Notes: generated from the letters alone by a model not told the origin. Shown: positions 7,607 to 16,929, counted from the first letter of the stretch. The stretch: 64,000 nt of DNA from an uncultured Gammaproteobacteria bacterium (GCA_913058345.1 CAJXQR010000008.1:62001-126000), one strand, 5' to 3'. Numbers and translations are program-made.

Positions 7607-8979
7607 GTACACATGGTTTAACGGTTCTGGTTGTTGAGGATGACGATCTGCTGCGCGAAGCGCTCTGCGATACCCTGATGTTCGCAGGCTACAGTACCGA
7701 ATTTGCTAGCGATGGTGTTGAGGCTCTTGCTCTGTTACACCGCCAGCCGGTGGATCTGGTGGTGAGTGACGTACAAATGGCGGCTATGGATGGACATACC
7801 CTGTTACAGAATATAAAAAGTACCTGGCCGAACCTGCCGGTGGTATTGATGACGGCGTTTGGCTGTGTCGAAAAAGCGGTTGAGGCGATGCGAGACGGCG
7901 CCGCGGATTACCTCATAAAACCCTTCGAAGCAGAAGTCTTGATTGAAATGGTCAATCGTTTTGCGACAGCCAAAGGTGCTACCGATTCGAGCGACATGAT
8001 TGCGGAGGATCCTCGGGCACAACAAGTTGTCGAGCTGGCGAGGCGCGTTGCCTCCTCAGATGCCACCGTCATGTTGAGTGGTGAGTCGGGCACCGGGAAA
8101 GAGGTGTTGGCCCGTTTTATTCACGACCATTCGAGTCGCAGTGAAGGCCCCTTTGTGGCAATTAATTGTGCGGCCCTCCCAGAAACCATGCTTGAGTCTA
8201 TACTTTTCGGTTATGAAAAGGGGGCTTTTACTGGCGCTCATCAGGCCCGCGCCGGAAAGTTTGAACAGGCACAGGGTGGCACATTACTGCTCGATGAAAT
8301 TTCAGAAATGGATGTTGTTCTGCAGGCCAAGTTACTCCGTGTCCTGCAGGAAAAAGAGGTTGAGCGCCTCGGTGGCAAGGACACTGTTGCCCTCGATGTT
8401 CGTGTGTTGGCAACGACCAATCGTGACCTGCGCGGCGAGGTGAATGCAGGGCGTTTTCGAGAAGACCTCTTTTATCGCTTAAACGTTTTTCCCCTTACTC
8501 TCGCCCCTCTGCGCGAACGCCGGGGCGATATTCTGCCTTTGGTGCGCCGTTTTATTGAAGAGCAAAACAGCGATGGGCCGTCCGTGGTCCTGTCGACTGA
8601 AGCTGAGAAGATGCTCGAGTCCTACGCTTGGCCGGGCAATATTCGCGAATTACACAACGTTGTTCAGCGCGCGATGATTTTACTCAACGGGGCTACTTTG
8701 ACAGAGGCTGAGATCCATCTCGAAGACCCGGGTAGCCATGTGTCGATACCGTCGGTTGATGATGCGCCTGATTCAACTCGCGAATCCGTGGATGGTTCCG
8801 CATTGGAAAAGGATCTGCGTAGCCACGAACAACAGATTATTGTCGATGCACTAAAAGCAGAACACGGACGTCGTAAGGAAACCGCTGAACGTTTGGGTAT
8901 AAGCCCGCGGACCTTGCGCTATAAATTAGCCAAGTTACGCGACGAGGGTATTGTTCTGCCGGGGCTTTACGGTACTTAA
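7603..8979 (+). CDS. fleR: Response regulator FleR (sigma-54 activator)
   Basis: NtrC-type regulator paired with FleS; it activates the basal body and hook genes. Receiver domain at 1-120 with phosphoacceptor Asp56 (VVSDVQM) and Lys106 (LIKPFEA). The AAA+ domain has Walker A GESGTGKE at 160-167, GAFTGA at 207-212 and LLLDEISEM as Walker B. A Fis-type HTH ends the protein ([20 protein letters not shown]). The ATG overlaps the fleS stop, with GGAGGAG upstream. Length 458 is normal. fliE starts 64 bases later with no clear promoter between, so fliE-J may be partly read through from fleSR. Confidence 0.95.
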   Translation: MSTHGLTVLVVEDDDLLREALCDTLMFAGYSTEFASDGVEALALLHRQPVDLVVSDVQMAAMDGHTLLQNIKSTWPNLPVVLMTAFGCVEKAVEAMRDGAADYLIKPFEAEVLIEMVNRFATAKGATDSSDMIAEDPRAQQVVELARRVASSDATVMLSGESGTGKEVLARFIHDHSSRSEGPFVAINCAALPETMLESILFGYEKGAFTGAHQARAGKFEQAQGGTLLLDEISEMDVVLQAKLLRVLQEKEVERLGGKDTVALDVRVLATTNRDLRGEVNAGRFREDLFYRLNVFPLTLAPLRERRGDILPLVRRFIEEQNSDGPSVVLSTEAEKMLESYAWPGNIRELHNVVQRAMILLNGATLTEAEIHLEDPGSHVSIPSVDDAPDSTRESVDGSALEKDLRSHEQQIIVDALKAEHGRRKETAERLGISPRTLRYKLAKLRDEGIVLPGLYGT

Positions 8980-9043
8980 GTACGTGCGAGTTTCAGCAGA
9001 TACGAAAGAGTCACTTACAGTGGTAGAACATGAGGAATAAACA

Positions 9044-9370
9044 ATGAGCCAAGTAGCGATCAACCAGGTTTTATCTCAGATGCGCGCACTCGAGAGTGCC
9101 GCGAAGTCAGGTGAAGGGTCAAGCATTGGTGGTGTTACCAATAGTGGCAGTGAATTTGGCAAGATGCTCGCCGAGTCCATAGATAAAGTAAATGATGCGC
9201 AGAACCGGGCTGGTGAGCTAAAAGAAGCCTTTACTCGGGGAGATGAAGGCGTTGAATTGCCTCAGGTCATGGTGGCTTTACAGGAGGCCAGTATTTCCTT
9301 TCAAGCGATGACACAGGTGCGCAATAAGTTGCTGTCCGCCTATCAAGACGTTATGAACATGCCGGTGTAA
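9044..9370 (+). CDS. fliE: Flagellar hook-basal body protein FliE
   Basis: FliE is the first rod-side protein exported; it links the MS ring to the proximal rod in the periplasm. The 108-residue protein is of normal length. The conserved second half is present: FGKMLAESIDKVNDAQNRAGELKEAFTRG, then LPQVMVALQEASISFQAMTQVRNKLLSAYQDVMNMPV to the end. TGAGGA lies 8 bases before the ATG. It leads the fliEFGHIJ block, which is tightly packed and should be one transcript. I saw no GG-N10-GC promoter directly upstream. Confidence 0.95.
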   Translation: MSQVAINQVLSQMRALESAAKSGEGSSIGGVTNSGSEFGKMLAESIDKVNDAQNRAGELKEAFTRGDEGVELPQVMVALQEASISFQAMTQVRNKLLSAYQDVMNMPV

Positions 9371-9421
9371 TGGGCTTGTACTTGGGAGCGGATGACGTGA
9401 TCCATGGGGGAGTAAGCTGAT

Positions 9422-11032
9422 ATGGCTCTGGTAAATCCGGATAATATAAGTGGCCAGTTTGTCGGCATGAGCAATTTGCCGATAGTTCGGCAACTGGGTT
9501 TGTTGATTGGTTTGGCGGCGAGTATCGCTCTTGGCGTCGGCATTTATTTCTGGGCTAAAGAGCCCAATTATGTGCCACTTTTTGACGGCATGAGTGGTGC
9601 TGATGCCGCTCAGGTGGTGACGATTCTGGAGCAGGGTAATACGCCGTATCGCATGCAGGGCTCGATAGTTGCCGTACCAGCGGGCAAAGTGCACAACCTG
9701 CGTATTCAGCTGGCCAGCCAGGGGCTACCAAAGAGTAGCAGTCCGGGTTTTGAGTTGCTTGATGAAGAGCAAAGCTTTGGCACCAGTAGTTTTGTTGAAA
9801 AGACGCGCTTTAATCGTGCCCTCGAAGGCGAACTGGCGCGATCTATTGCCACGCTCAACAGTGTCAAAGGCGCTCGAGTGCATTTGGCAATTCCGAAAAA
9901 ATCCGCTTTTCTGCGCAACCAACAAGGGGCGAGTGCCTCTGTTCTCATCAGCCTTTTCCCGGGTCGCAAATTAAATCAGGCCCAGGTTGCAGGGGTCATT
10001 CATTTAGTGGCCTCCAGTGTGTCGGGGATGGACTCCGCTCAGGTGACCGTAGTGGATCAGCAGGGCAATTTGCTGACGGGTAATGGCAATCCGTCCGTGA
10101 TCTCGATGGGCTCAGAGCAATTCACTTTTGCCAGTAGTGTCGAGGAAAATTACTCGCAACGTATCGTCGACTTACTGGTGCCAATAATGGGAGCTGGTAA
10201 TGTGCGTGCTCAGGTTACAGCCGATGTCGACTTTACTGCCACTGAGCGCACGAGCGAGACTTTTGGTCCTAATAATACCTTGCTGCGCAGCGAGCAAACC
10301 TCAGAAGAGCGCAGTAGCGATAACAGCAAGGCTATTGGGGGTACGCCCGGTGCCCAGGCCAATCAACCCGCTGCGGCTGAAACCGTGCCGGGTGCGGATA
10401 CGGCTGCATTAAGTAATACCAGTGCGGCGACTCAAATCACAAAGCAGGCGACGCGCAACTATGAACTAGACAAAGTCGTTAGTCATATCAAAGAGGCACC
10501 GGGCACGATTAAGAAATTGTCAGTAGCGGTACTACTGGACTATCGTCTTCAAGCGAATGAAGCGGGTGAGCTCGAGCGTTTGCCCCTCCCCGATGAAGAA
10601 ATTGAACGTTTAACTCAACTGGTCAAAGAGGCCGTGGGCTTCAACGAGGCGCGCGGTGACAGCGTCAATTTGATGAATGCCTCCTTCCTTGAGCCAGAGA
10701 TGATGGAACCCCTTCCTGAGATTCCTGTTTGGCAAGAGCCCTGGGTGCTGGATATTGCCAAGCAAAGCGTTGGGGCGCTGGGTATTCTGCTGCTGGTTTT
10801 CGGCATCCTGCGACCGGTGATGAAAAATCTTGCGGGTAATGGCAAGCAGGGTGGACGTGCTGTCAGCGGTGAACTACAGCTAGGAGCTAATCAGGCTGGG
10901 TCCGGCGGAGTGGCCCAATTGCCAGGGGGGGTGAGCAGTTATGACCAGCAAGTGCAGTTGGCACAGAATATCGCCGGGCAGAGTCCGAAGAGAGCCGCAA
11001 GCGTGATGAGCGATTGGGTACAAGATGGCTGA
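9422..11032 (+). CDS. fliF: Flagellar MS-ring protein FliF
   Basis: FliF forms the MS ring in the inner membrane, the scaffold of the basal body. The first membrane helix is at about 22-43 (LGLLIGLAASIALGVGIYFW) and the second at about 440-460 (GALGILLLVFGILRPVM). Between them are the YscJ/FliF ring-building motifs (ALEGELARSIATLNSVKGARVHLAIPKKSAF) and the periplasmic beta collar, followed by a Ser/Ala/Thr-rich linker near 290-345. The cytoplasmic C-terminus (YDQQVQLAQNIAGQSPKRAASVMSDWV) is the FliG-binding helix. The stop overlaps the start of fliG by eight bases. Length 536 is slightly short of Pseudomonas FliF. Confidence 0.96.
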   Translation: MALVNPDNISGQFVGMSNLPIVRQLGLLIGLAASIALGVGIYFWAKEPNYVPLFDGMSGADAAQVVTILEQGNTPYRMQGSIVAVPAGKVHNLRIQLASQGLPKSSSPGFELLDEEQSFGTSSFVEKTRFNRALEGELARSIATLNSVKGARVHLAIPKKSAFLRNQQGASASVLISLFPGRKLNQAQVAGVIHLVASSVSGMDSAQVTVVDQQGNLLTGNGNPSVISMGSEQFTFASSVEENYSQRIVDLLVPIMGAGNVRAQVTADVDFTATERTSETFGPNNTLLRSEQTSEERSSDNSKAIGGTPGAQANQPAAAETVPGADTAALSNTSAATQITKQATRNYELDKVVSHIKEAPGTIKKLSVAVLLDYRLQANEAGELERLPLPDEEIERLTQLVKEAVGFNEARGDSVNLMNASFLEPEMMEPLPEIPVWQEPWVLDIAKQSVGALGILLLVFGILRPVMKNLAGNGKQGGRAVSGELQLGANQAGSGGVAQLPGGVSSYDQQVQLAQNIAGQSPKRAASVMSDWVQDG

Positions 11033-12035
11033 AAAAATGGAAGCGCTGAAGGGGGTTGAAAAAGCAGCCGTTTTCCTACTTGGTGTGGGAGAGCAGTCTG
11101 CGGCGCAAATACTCCAGCACATGGCGCCGAAAGAGGTGCATAAAATAGGCGCTGCTATGGCGACGCTGCGCACGGTATCTCGTCAGCAGGCAGAAGAGGT
11201 TCTCAGCCAATTTACCGAATCTCTCAGTGAAACCACTTCTTTTAGTGGCGACAACGAGGAGTTTGTGCGCACTGTATTAAAAGATGCTCTGGGTGAAGAG
11301 AAGGCTGAAGGTGTTATCAATACGGTGATTATGGGCCGCGATTCAAAAGGTGTGGAGTCTTTGAAGTGGATGGATTCTCGCGCTGTGGCGGCGACTATTC
11401 GTGGGGAGCACCCGCAAATTATCGCCATCGTACTCGCCTATCTCGATAGCGAACAGTCGGCAGAAGTGATCAAGCACTTGCCCGAATCCATTCGCAAGGA
11501 TGCGGTGATTCGAATTGCCCAGCTGGATGCGATTCACCCCTCGGCCCTCGTTGAACTTGATGAAATTCTCGAAAAACAGTTTCGTGATGGCAGTTTAGCT
11601 CAGGCCTCGGCGGTGGGTGGCTTGCAGTCGACGGCGGATATTCTCAGTTACATCGATACTGAACTTGAAACGGAGCTGATTGAGGCTATTGCTGAAGTCG
11701 ATTCGGAGATGAGCGATAAGGTGCGGGATTTGATGTTTGTCTTCGACAATCTGCTAGATGTTGAGGACCGGGGCATACAACGCCTGTTGCGAGAAGTGTC
11801 CTCCGATGTGCTGGTGATCGCTTTGAAAGGGGCTGATACACCGGTGCGCAAAAAGGTTTTTGGCAATATGTCAAAACGTGCCGCTGAAATGATGGAAGAA
11901 GACCTGGAGACGCGTGGTCCCGTACGCCTGAGTGAGGTGGAAGATGCGCAGAAAGAAATTCTAGCCGTCGCTCAGCGCCTGGCCGAAGAGGGTGAGATAA
12001 CCCTGGGTAGCACTGGAGGTGATGAGTTTGTCTAA
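11025..12035 (+). CDS. fliG: Flagellar motor switch protein FliG
   Basis: FliG is the rotor part that meets the stator and transmits torque. The 336-residue protein has the N-terminal FliF-binding helices (GVEKAAVFLLGVGEQSAAQIL), the middle EHPQ motif (GEHPQIIAIVLAYL) that contacts FliM, and the C-terminal domain. Charged torque-helix residues are visible in DREVSSDV-like and ALKGAD segments near 248-270 and in MMEEDLETRGPVRLSEVE near 286-303. The reading frame starts inside fliF and ends inside the fliH start region (17-base overlap), so the three proteins are translationally coupled. Confidence 0.96.
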   Translation: MAEKMEALKGVEKAAVFLLGVGEQSAAQILQHMAPKEVHKIGAAMATLRTVSRQQAEEVLSQFTESLSETTSFSGDNEEFVRTVLKDALGEEKAEGVINTVIMGRDSKGVESLKWMDSRAVAATIRGEHPQIIAIVLAYLDSEQSAEVIKHLPESIRKDAVIRIAQLDAIHPSALVELDEILEKQFRDGSLAQASAVGGLQSTADILSYIDTELETELIEAIAEVDSEMSDKVRDLMFVFDNLLDVEDRGIQRLLREVSSDVLVIALKGADTPVRKKVFGNMSKRAAEMMEEDLETRGPVRLSEVEDAQKEILAVAQRLAEEGEITLGSTGGDEFV

Positions 12036-12636
12036 GGTTGTACGGGCAATTGATCAGCCCCACTTGACGCGGTGGCAGGCACCCAATGTCGGCCATGTCG
12101 CCCGTGAGGCGTATAGCGAAGAAGAACTGGAGGCTATTGAACAACAAGCCCGAGCCAAAGGCCACGAGGTCGGACGCTGGGAAGGACTGGAGGCGGGTCA
12201 TCAGACTGTCCAGGAAAGCGCGCAGCGTTTGGCGCAACTCTATGATGAGGCCGCACACCCTTTTCGCCAGATTACTGAAAATGTTGAGCGCGAGCTGGCG
12301 AAACTGGCGACTGCTATCGCCAGAGAGATCGTCAGGCAAGAGTTAAAAACTCAACCTGAGCTGATTCTCGACATCGTTCATCAGGCCTGCTCGGTGTTGT
12401 CTGCATCGGCAAGCGATGTCGATGTTCACCTTCACCCGGACGATGTGGCTATCGTCAAAGAGGGTCTGAAGGAGGATCCCCCGGCCCAGCACTGGCGCAT
12501 TATTGAAGATCGCAGTCTGATACGGGGTGACTGTCAGATTAATAGCAGTGCAGAATTTATTGACGCCACACTGCAAAGCAGAATTGATGGCATTGTGACA
12601 GGTCTGTTGTCAGCTGACCCAGGGGCTGATGAATGA
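12019..12636 (+). CDS. fliH: Flagellar assembly protein FliH
   Basis: FliH is the peripheral stator-like partner of the FliI ATPase in the export apparatus. The 205-residue protein has a helical first half with GxxxG-like spacing (AKGHEVGRWEGLEAGHQ, about 48-64), then the conserved REIVRQELKTQPELILDIVHQA region and the HPDDVAIV and CQINSSAEFIDATLQSR C-terminal motifs. The start is ambiguous: GTG 12019, ATG 12022 or TTG 12028 are in frame, all inside the end of fliG; GGAGG at 12015-12019 best fits the TTG. Its stop overlaps the fliI start (ATGA). Confidence 0.92.
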   Translation: MMSLSKVVRAIDQPHLTRWQAPNVGHVAREAYSEEELEAIEQQARAKGHEVGRWEGLEAGHQTVQESAQRLAQLYDEAAHPFRQITENVERELAKLATAIAREIVRQELKTQPELILDIVHQACSVLSASASDVDVHLHPDDVAIVKEGLKEDPPAQHWRIIEDRSLIRGDCQINSSAEFIDATLQSRIDGIVTGLLSADPGADE

Positions 12637-14009
12637 GTCAAGCACACGGCGGTGAACATAGTGGCGCTGAGCTGATCAGTAGTCGCTTGCTAGCGCGTAC
12701 GGAAACCCTGTCGCGAGTGGTCGATCCCATGGCAATGGTCAGGGGCAAGCTAGTGAGAATGGTTGGGTTAACTCTAGAGGCCACGGGTTGTCAGGCTGCC
12801 ATCGGCAGTCGTTGCCATATCACAGCTGCTACCGGCGCCACGGTGGAAGCGGAGGTGGTGGGTTTTGGTGATGGTCGTTTATTCCTGATGCCGATTGGTT
12901 CGGTACATGGCTTAACCCCGAATGCACTGGTTACACCGGTTGCTGGGGACACTGAAGTTGCGGTTGGTGACGGGCTGGTCGGACGTGTTATTGATGGTGC
13001 CGGCAACCCGCTGGACGAAGGTGATAAGCCTGTGCTGGCAGGGCATACGGCTCTCCAGGGCCAGGCAGTGAACCCTCTACGGCGAGCGCTTATTACTGAA
13101 CCTCTGGATGTCGGAATACGTGCCATTAATGCCTTGTTGACAGTGGGGCGAGGCCAGCGACTTGGCCTGTTCGCCGGTAGTGGTGTCGGTAAAAGTACCT
13201 TGCTCGGCCTAATGACCCAATATACCGATGCCGATGTCGTGGTGGTGGGTTTGATTGGTGAACGCGGGCGTGAGGTCCAGGAGTTTATTGAAGAAACCCT
13301 GGGTCCGGCGGGCTTAGCGCGAGCCGTGGTTGTCGCATCGCCCGCCGATGATTCCCCGCTTATGCGTTTGCACGGCGCATGGCGAGCCACGGCCATCGCT
13401 GAGTATTTTCGTGATCAGGGGCGCAATGTCCTGCTATTGATGGACTCGCTGACGCGCTTTGCTCAGGCGCAACGGGAAATTGCCCTGGCTATTGGCGAGC
13501 CGCCGGTAACACGGGGCTACCCACCCTCAGTTTTTTCGCGTTTGCCGCAATTAGTGGAAAGGGCGGGGAAAGTGGCTGGCAAGGGTTCTATTACCGCTAT
13601 TTATACCGTGCTGATGGAAGGCGATGACGAGAATGATCCGGTCGTCGATTCGGCACGGGCGATACTCGACGGGCATATTATTCTGTCACGACGTATTGCC
13701 GATTCGGGTCGCTACCCGGCGATTGATATTGAATCCTCGGTGAGTCGAGTCATGAATCGACTGGTTGGCCCCGAACGTTTCAAGCTCGTGCAAAATTTCA
13801 AGCAGCTATACAGCCTCTATGAGCAAAACCGCGATTTGATCAGTGTTGGGGCTTATACGGCTGGCAGCGATAAGCGCATTGACCGGGCGATAGAGGCCTA
13901 TCCGCGGTTACAGGGGTTTTTGCGACAGGAAGCTGGTCAAAGTGTGACATTAGACCAGAGTTTTATCGCACTTGATGGCTTACTAAGTAGTCTACAGGTG
14001 CCATCGTGA
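12633..14009 (+). CDS. fliI: Flagellum-specific ATPase FliI
   Basis: FliI is the ATPase of the type III export apparatus and forms a hexamer at the base with FliH and FliJ. It belongs to the F1-beta family. The P-loop GSGVGKST is at 182-189, the Walker B region is LLLMDSLTRFAQAQREIALAIGEPP, and the catalytic Glu is in GLIGERGREVQEF. The 458-residue length is normal, and the C-terminal domain is intact (QNFKQLYSLYEQNRDLISVGAYTAG). The start overlaps the fliH stop by four bases. Confidence 0.96.
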   Translation: MSQAHGGEHSGAELISSRLLARTETLSRVVDPMAMVRGKLVRMVGLTLEATGCQAAIGSRCHITAATGATVEAEVVGFGDGRLFLMPIGSVHGLTPNALVTPVAGDTEVAVGDGLVGRVIDGAGNPLDEGDKPVLAGHTALQGQAVNPLRRALITEPLDVGIRAINALLTVGRGQRLGLFAGSGVGKSTLLGLMTQYTDADVVVVGLIGERGREVQEFIEETLGPAGLARAVVVASPADDSPLMRLHGAWRATAIAEYFRDQGRNVLLLMDSLTRFAQAQREIALAIGEPPVTRGYPPSVFSRLPQLVERAGKVAGKGSITAIYTVLMEGDDENDPVVDSARAILDGHIILSRRIADSGRYPAIDIESSVSRVMNRLVGPERFKLVQNFKQLYSLYEQNRDLISVGAYTAGSDKRIDRAIEAYPRLQGFLRQEAGQSVTLDQSFIALDGLLSSLQVPS

Positions 14010-14055
14010 TGCGAGTTTTATTTCACTTTTATCTCTTATCGAATCAGGTTGTCTT

Positions 14056-14499
14056 ATGACCAAGCTTCAGCGTTTTCAACAGTTGGAAAAAATGGCAGAA
14101 AACGCCTGTGACCAGGCCGGTCGGGAATTGAGTGAGGCACAGGACAAGCACAGTAAAGAGCAAGACCAGCTCAACCAGTTAACAGGGTTCTTTGATGAAT
14201 ATCGGGAGCGCTTTAATACTCAAGGCGCGACGGGCATGAATGCCCGGCAGTTGAGTGATTTTCGTACTTTTTTTAGTCAACTGGATAATGCCATTGAATC
14301 TCAGCGCCAGGTCATGGTGGATATGGGGGCGAAGGTGGTAGAACGTCAGGCCCTGTGGATTGAAAAACATCAGCGTACCAGCAGTCTGTCCCAGGCTCTT
14401 GAGAATGTTAAAAAAGATCAGTTGACGCAACGCAATAAACGTGAACAAAAAGAAGTAGATGATCGCTCTGGCCTCACTGCAAAAGAGGGTTGGCGTTAG
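14056..14499 (+). CDS. fliJ: Flagellar export protein FliJ
   Basis: FliJ is a small coiled-coil stalk that sits inside the FliI hexamer and links it to the FlhA gate. The 147-residue protein is almost wholly charged helix without prolines: FQQLEKMAENACDQAGRELSEAQD at the start, QLNQLTGFFDEYRERFN in the middle, and a Lys/Gln-rich C-terminus. This is typical of the family, which is conserved in shape rather than sequence. It follows fliI by 46 bases and closes the fliE-J block; a hairpin terminator follows at 14591-14617. Confidence 0.9.
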   Translation: MTKLQRFQQLEKMAENACDQAGRELSEAQDKHSKEQDQLNQLTGFFDEYRERFNTQGATGMNARQLSDFRTFFSQLDNAIESQRQVMVDMGAKVVERQALWIEKHQRTSSLSQALENVKKDQLTQRNKREQKEVDDRSGLTAKEGWR

Positions 14500-14590
14500 T
14501 TAATAAGACGCCTGTTGAGTTAAGGCCTTGTGAGCGCCTATCTGGCGGTTATCATGTTCAGTTTTTCCATTGCCCATTTTTCATTGCCCA

Positions 14591-14617
14591 TGGCACCTGC
14601 CTCCGGGTGCCAGTTTT
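14591..14617 (+). terminator. Terminator after fliE-fliJ
   Basis: The 7-bp inverted repeat TGGCACC / GGTGCCA (14591-14597 with 14606-14612) encloses an 8-base loop and is followed by GTTTT. It lies 91 bases after the fliJ stop. Confidence 0.55.
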
Positions 14618-14813
14618 CGCATTAGTTCACTATTACACGTAGCCTCGCCTAAAACGCCTGCTGTTGGTTCGTTTAAAAAAGCTCATGTAGCGTTTGCTTC
14701 GCCCAGCTCTAATCAGAGACGATTAAAGCACAGAGTGTGCTACACAGTTGCCCTGTAAGGTTAGCCGGTCTGGCATTTTTACAGGTGTTTTAAAATGGTC
14801 GTAAAATCAAAAC

Positions 14814-14829
14814 TGGCCCGTGTTTTGCT
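14814..14829 (+). promoter_or_regulatory. Sigma-54 promoter for fliK
   Basis: TGGCCCGTGTTTTGCT at 14814-14829 matches the TGGCACG-N4-TTGCW consensus at all fixed positions but one, with correct GG-N10-GC spacing. It lies 91 bases before the fliK ATG. It is the best sigma-54 site in the window. Confidence 0.8.
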
Positions 14830-14919
14830 GTTACATCAGATGGAAGGCCGTTGAAGTGATGGTGTCGAGGACATTATCACTCCCTGTATCAGTAGAGAAA
14901 CGTTAAACGCGAGGTCCTT

Positions 14920-16602
14920 ATGACATCACTTGTTCAGATCGCTGCACCAGCCAGTAAGAATGCTATGGCGACCGCTGACAATCCATCGACCGCCTCTGCT
15001 TCATCAGCAGGGGATAAGGAAGGGGACTTCTCCAGCCACCTGAAAGCACAGCAAGACGGTAATCGGCATGCGACGAATGAGCCCGCCAGAGAAAGATCTG
15101 GATCTAACGGAGAGTCAACGGCCGCGAGCTCTCAGGCTGCAGATGCAGGCTCTGATGAAGGTGATGATTCCGTTGCCTCTAGCGTAACTGACAAGGGTCG
15201 TGCCGCGAGTAGTCATGACAGGCAAGGTTCATCAGCGACGGGTGCCGAGATAGTTAAAAAGTCGGATTCTCAGTCCAGTAATGGACTCCAAAATACACTC
15301 GTTAAAGACCTGGGAGATCAAGTGAGGGCGCTTCCACTTGCCACAATGGGTGAGCAAGTAGAAGCAGTGTTAGGGGCTGATGACCTTGCGAACCTTGAAC
15401 CTGCTACCCGTATTGACCCTTTGAGCACGGTGACGGGCGGCAATGAATTACCGCCAGAAGACGGGCTTTTGCCGCCGACGGCGGTAGAAGGTCTGCAAGA
15501 CATTATCAGTGAAGAAACAGGGGATGCAGTTCATCCTGCTTTAGCATTGGGAGGAGCTGAGCCTGGGAGGGCCTTAACAGAGGATGAGCTGCTTGCCGCG
15601 GCAGATCAACAGATAGCGGCGGCAGTAAGTCAGCCTCAAGCTGCAGTATTGCAACCGGGATCAGCTGTTAGCCGGTCTCAATCTGAGGCTTTGTTATCCC
15701 AGTCAAGCCCGACTTTGTCGAAGGCTATGCCAGAGTTACTGCGCTCTGCTCAGGGTAAGCAAAACCTTGTATTGAATGAAGCTCTCGATAGTGAGGCCGA
15801 TAGTGAGGTCGCTATTGAGTCCGATCTGACGGTCAGTATCGGGAAAACTCTCAAGGGATCACTACTAGAAAGTACGACACCAAAACTACCGGTAACACCG
15901 CCATTGGCAGCTGAGGTTTTATCGAATGGTTCAGGTTCCAAGGATACGTTTGAACAGGTTCGGCAAAGTATTATGGCAACGCTGGCGGGTAAGTCCGAGG
16001 CCCAAAACTCCGTTAATCTGGCTGTATCTAGTGGTAGTGGTATTCATGAGGTGCTTGATACGCCGACACAGGGCCTCAACGTTGCCAGTGGCAGCGCGGC
16101 ATTGGCAGCCACAGGTGCTGAATCGGCGAAATATGCGGCGGCTCAGGAATCGGCTTCCCCTCGTTTCTTTACCTTACAAACACCGGCGGGGCAGCCCGGT
16201 TGGGATGTTGAAGTTGGTAACCGCATTCGGTGGATGGTCGGACAAAATAATTCCGGGGTCGAATTGCGCCTTAATCCACGTGAGCTAGGCAGTATTGAGG
16301 TTAAGGTGGCGACCGAAGGTGAGCGTACAAGTGTGACCTTTTTTGCGGCAAATTCCGCTGCCAGGGAGACGCTGGAACTTGCTTTGCCGCGACTGCGTGA
16401 AATGTTTGCCGACAGTGGTATGCAGCTTGCCAACGCTGATGTTTCAGACCAGGGCTTCCAGCAGGCACGGGAGCAGTTGTCGGGTTCTGAGGGGTTTTCG
16501 GCAGGCGGCGATTCAGGGGAGTCGATGATACTTGAAGCGGGTCCGGGACTTGTTCCGAAGGGCCAGTCAGAGGGTCGTAGTGTTATCGATTATTATATAT
16601 AG
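14920..16602 (+). CDS. fliK: Flagellar hook-length control protein FliK
   Basis: FliK measures hook length and switches the export gate from hook to filament substrates by contact with FlhB. Residues 1-about 400 are low-complexity (Ser, Ala, Gly, Glu, Gln), as expected for the ruler part. The conserved Flg_hook domain lies at about 425-510: VGNRIRWMVGQNNSGVELRLNPRELGSIEVKV and ARETLELALPRLREMFADSGMQLANADV. Length is 560 residues and the C-terminus is VIDYYI. It has its own sigma-54 promoter and a bidirectional terminator 62 bases downstream. Its product must act with FlhB, encoded at 23559-24728. Confidence 0.92.
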   Translation: MTSLVQIAAPASKNAMATADNPSTASASSAGDKEGDFSSHLKAQQDGNRHATNEPARERSGSNGESTAASSQAADAGSDEGDDSVASSVTDKGRAASSHDRQGSSATGAEIVKKSDSQSSNGLQNTLVKDLGDQVRALPLATMGEQVEAVLGADDLANLEPATRIDPLSTVTGGNELPPEDGLLPPTAVEGLQDIISEETGDAVHPALALGGAEPGRALTEDELLAAADQQIAAAVSQPQAAVLQPGSAVSRSQSEALLSQSSPTLSKAMPELLRSAQGKQNLVLNEALDSEADSEVAIESDLTVSIGKTLKGSLLESTTPKLPVTPPLAAEVLSNGSGSKDTFEQVRQSIMATLAGKSEAQNSVNLAVSSGSGIHEVLDTPTQGLNVASGSAALAATGAESAKYAAAQESASPRFFTLQTPAGQPGWDVEVGNRIRWMVGQNNSGVELRLNPRELGSIEVKVATEGERTSVTFFAANSAARETLELALPRLREMFADSGMQLANADVSDQGFQQAREQLSGSEGFSAGGDSGESMILEAGPGLVPKGQSEGRSVIDYYI

Positions 16603-16663
16603 AGATCTTTTTTAAAGACTGTTGCAGCGCGTTTTTTCTAGATGATTGCGTTGCTATCGATAG

Positions 16664-16695
16664 TAAAACCTGGCTGCCTTTAGGCGCCAGTTTTA
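16664..16695. terminator. Bidirectional terminator between fliK and the minus arm
   Basis: A hairpin built from TAAAAC, TGGC and GCC on the left pairs with GGC, GCCA and GTTTTA on the right around a TTTA loop, with small bulges. An A tract at the left and a T tract at the right let it work for both strands. It sits where the two flagellar arms converge. Its right edge contains the stop codon of the small minus-strand ORF. Confidence 0.8.
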
Positions 16696-16860
16696 AATAT
16701 ACTCATCAATGTGTATTGGATCATCATCTGGCTTTTTTTCATCGTCAGATTCATTTTCTTTATGTGGCACAGGCACCTTTTTCGGCTTGTCGGTCACTGA
16801 CTGACTCGGCAGAATGGGTAAAGGGCGAGGCGTACCTGTGGGGGTTATTTCCTTAGCCAT
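16693..16860 (-). CDS. Small acidic protein downstream of motD (unknown)
   Basis: A 55-residue ORF not known to me. It starts at ATG 16858-16860 with a perfect AGGAGG five bases upstream, which is stronger than most ribosome sites in this window. The first half is Pro-rich (PRPLPILPSQ), then comes a Lys/Pro stretch (KPKKVPVPHKE), an acidic run with many Asp and a C-terminus HIDEYI. It follows motD by 69 bases on the same strand and ends inside the terminator shared with fliK. FliK ends VIDYYI, so the two converging genes encode similar C-termini. It is probably cytoplasmic; there is no signal peptide or membrane segment. A role in flagellar assembly or the stator is only inferred from position. 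Confidence 0.7.
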   Translation of the reverse strand: MAKEITPTGTPRPLPILPSQSVTDKPKKVPVPHKENESDDEKKPDDDPIHIDEYI

Positions 16861-16929
16861 ACAGCCTCCTGCTGTGTCTGTTTTTGTTTGCTCCGCACTG
16901 AGTTCAACGTGCTTTAAATTTAAGGTGCT

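Larger units (their letters stand above)
14500..14919 (+). other. Intergenic region between fliJ and fliK
   Basis: A 420-base stretch without a credible gene. It contains a terminator-like hairpin (14591-14617), two nearly identical copies of a TTCATTGCCCAT motif at about 14566-14592, and a strong sigma-54 promoter at 14814-14829 that serves fliK. The rest shows nothing recognisable. Confidence 0.6.
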
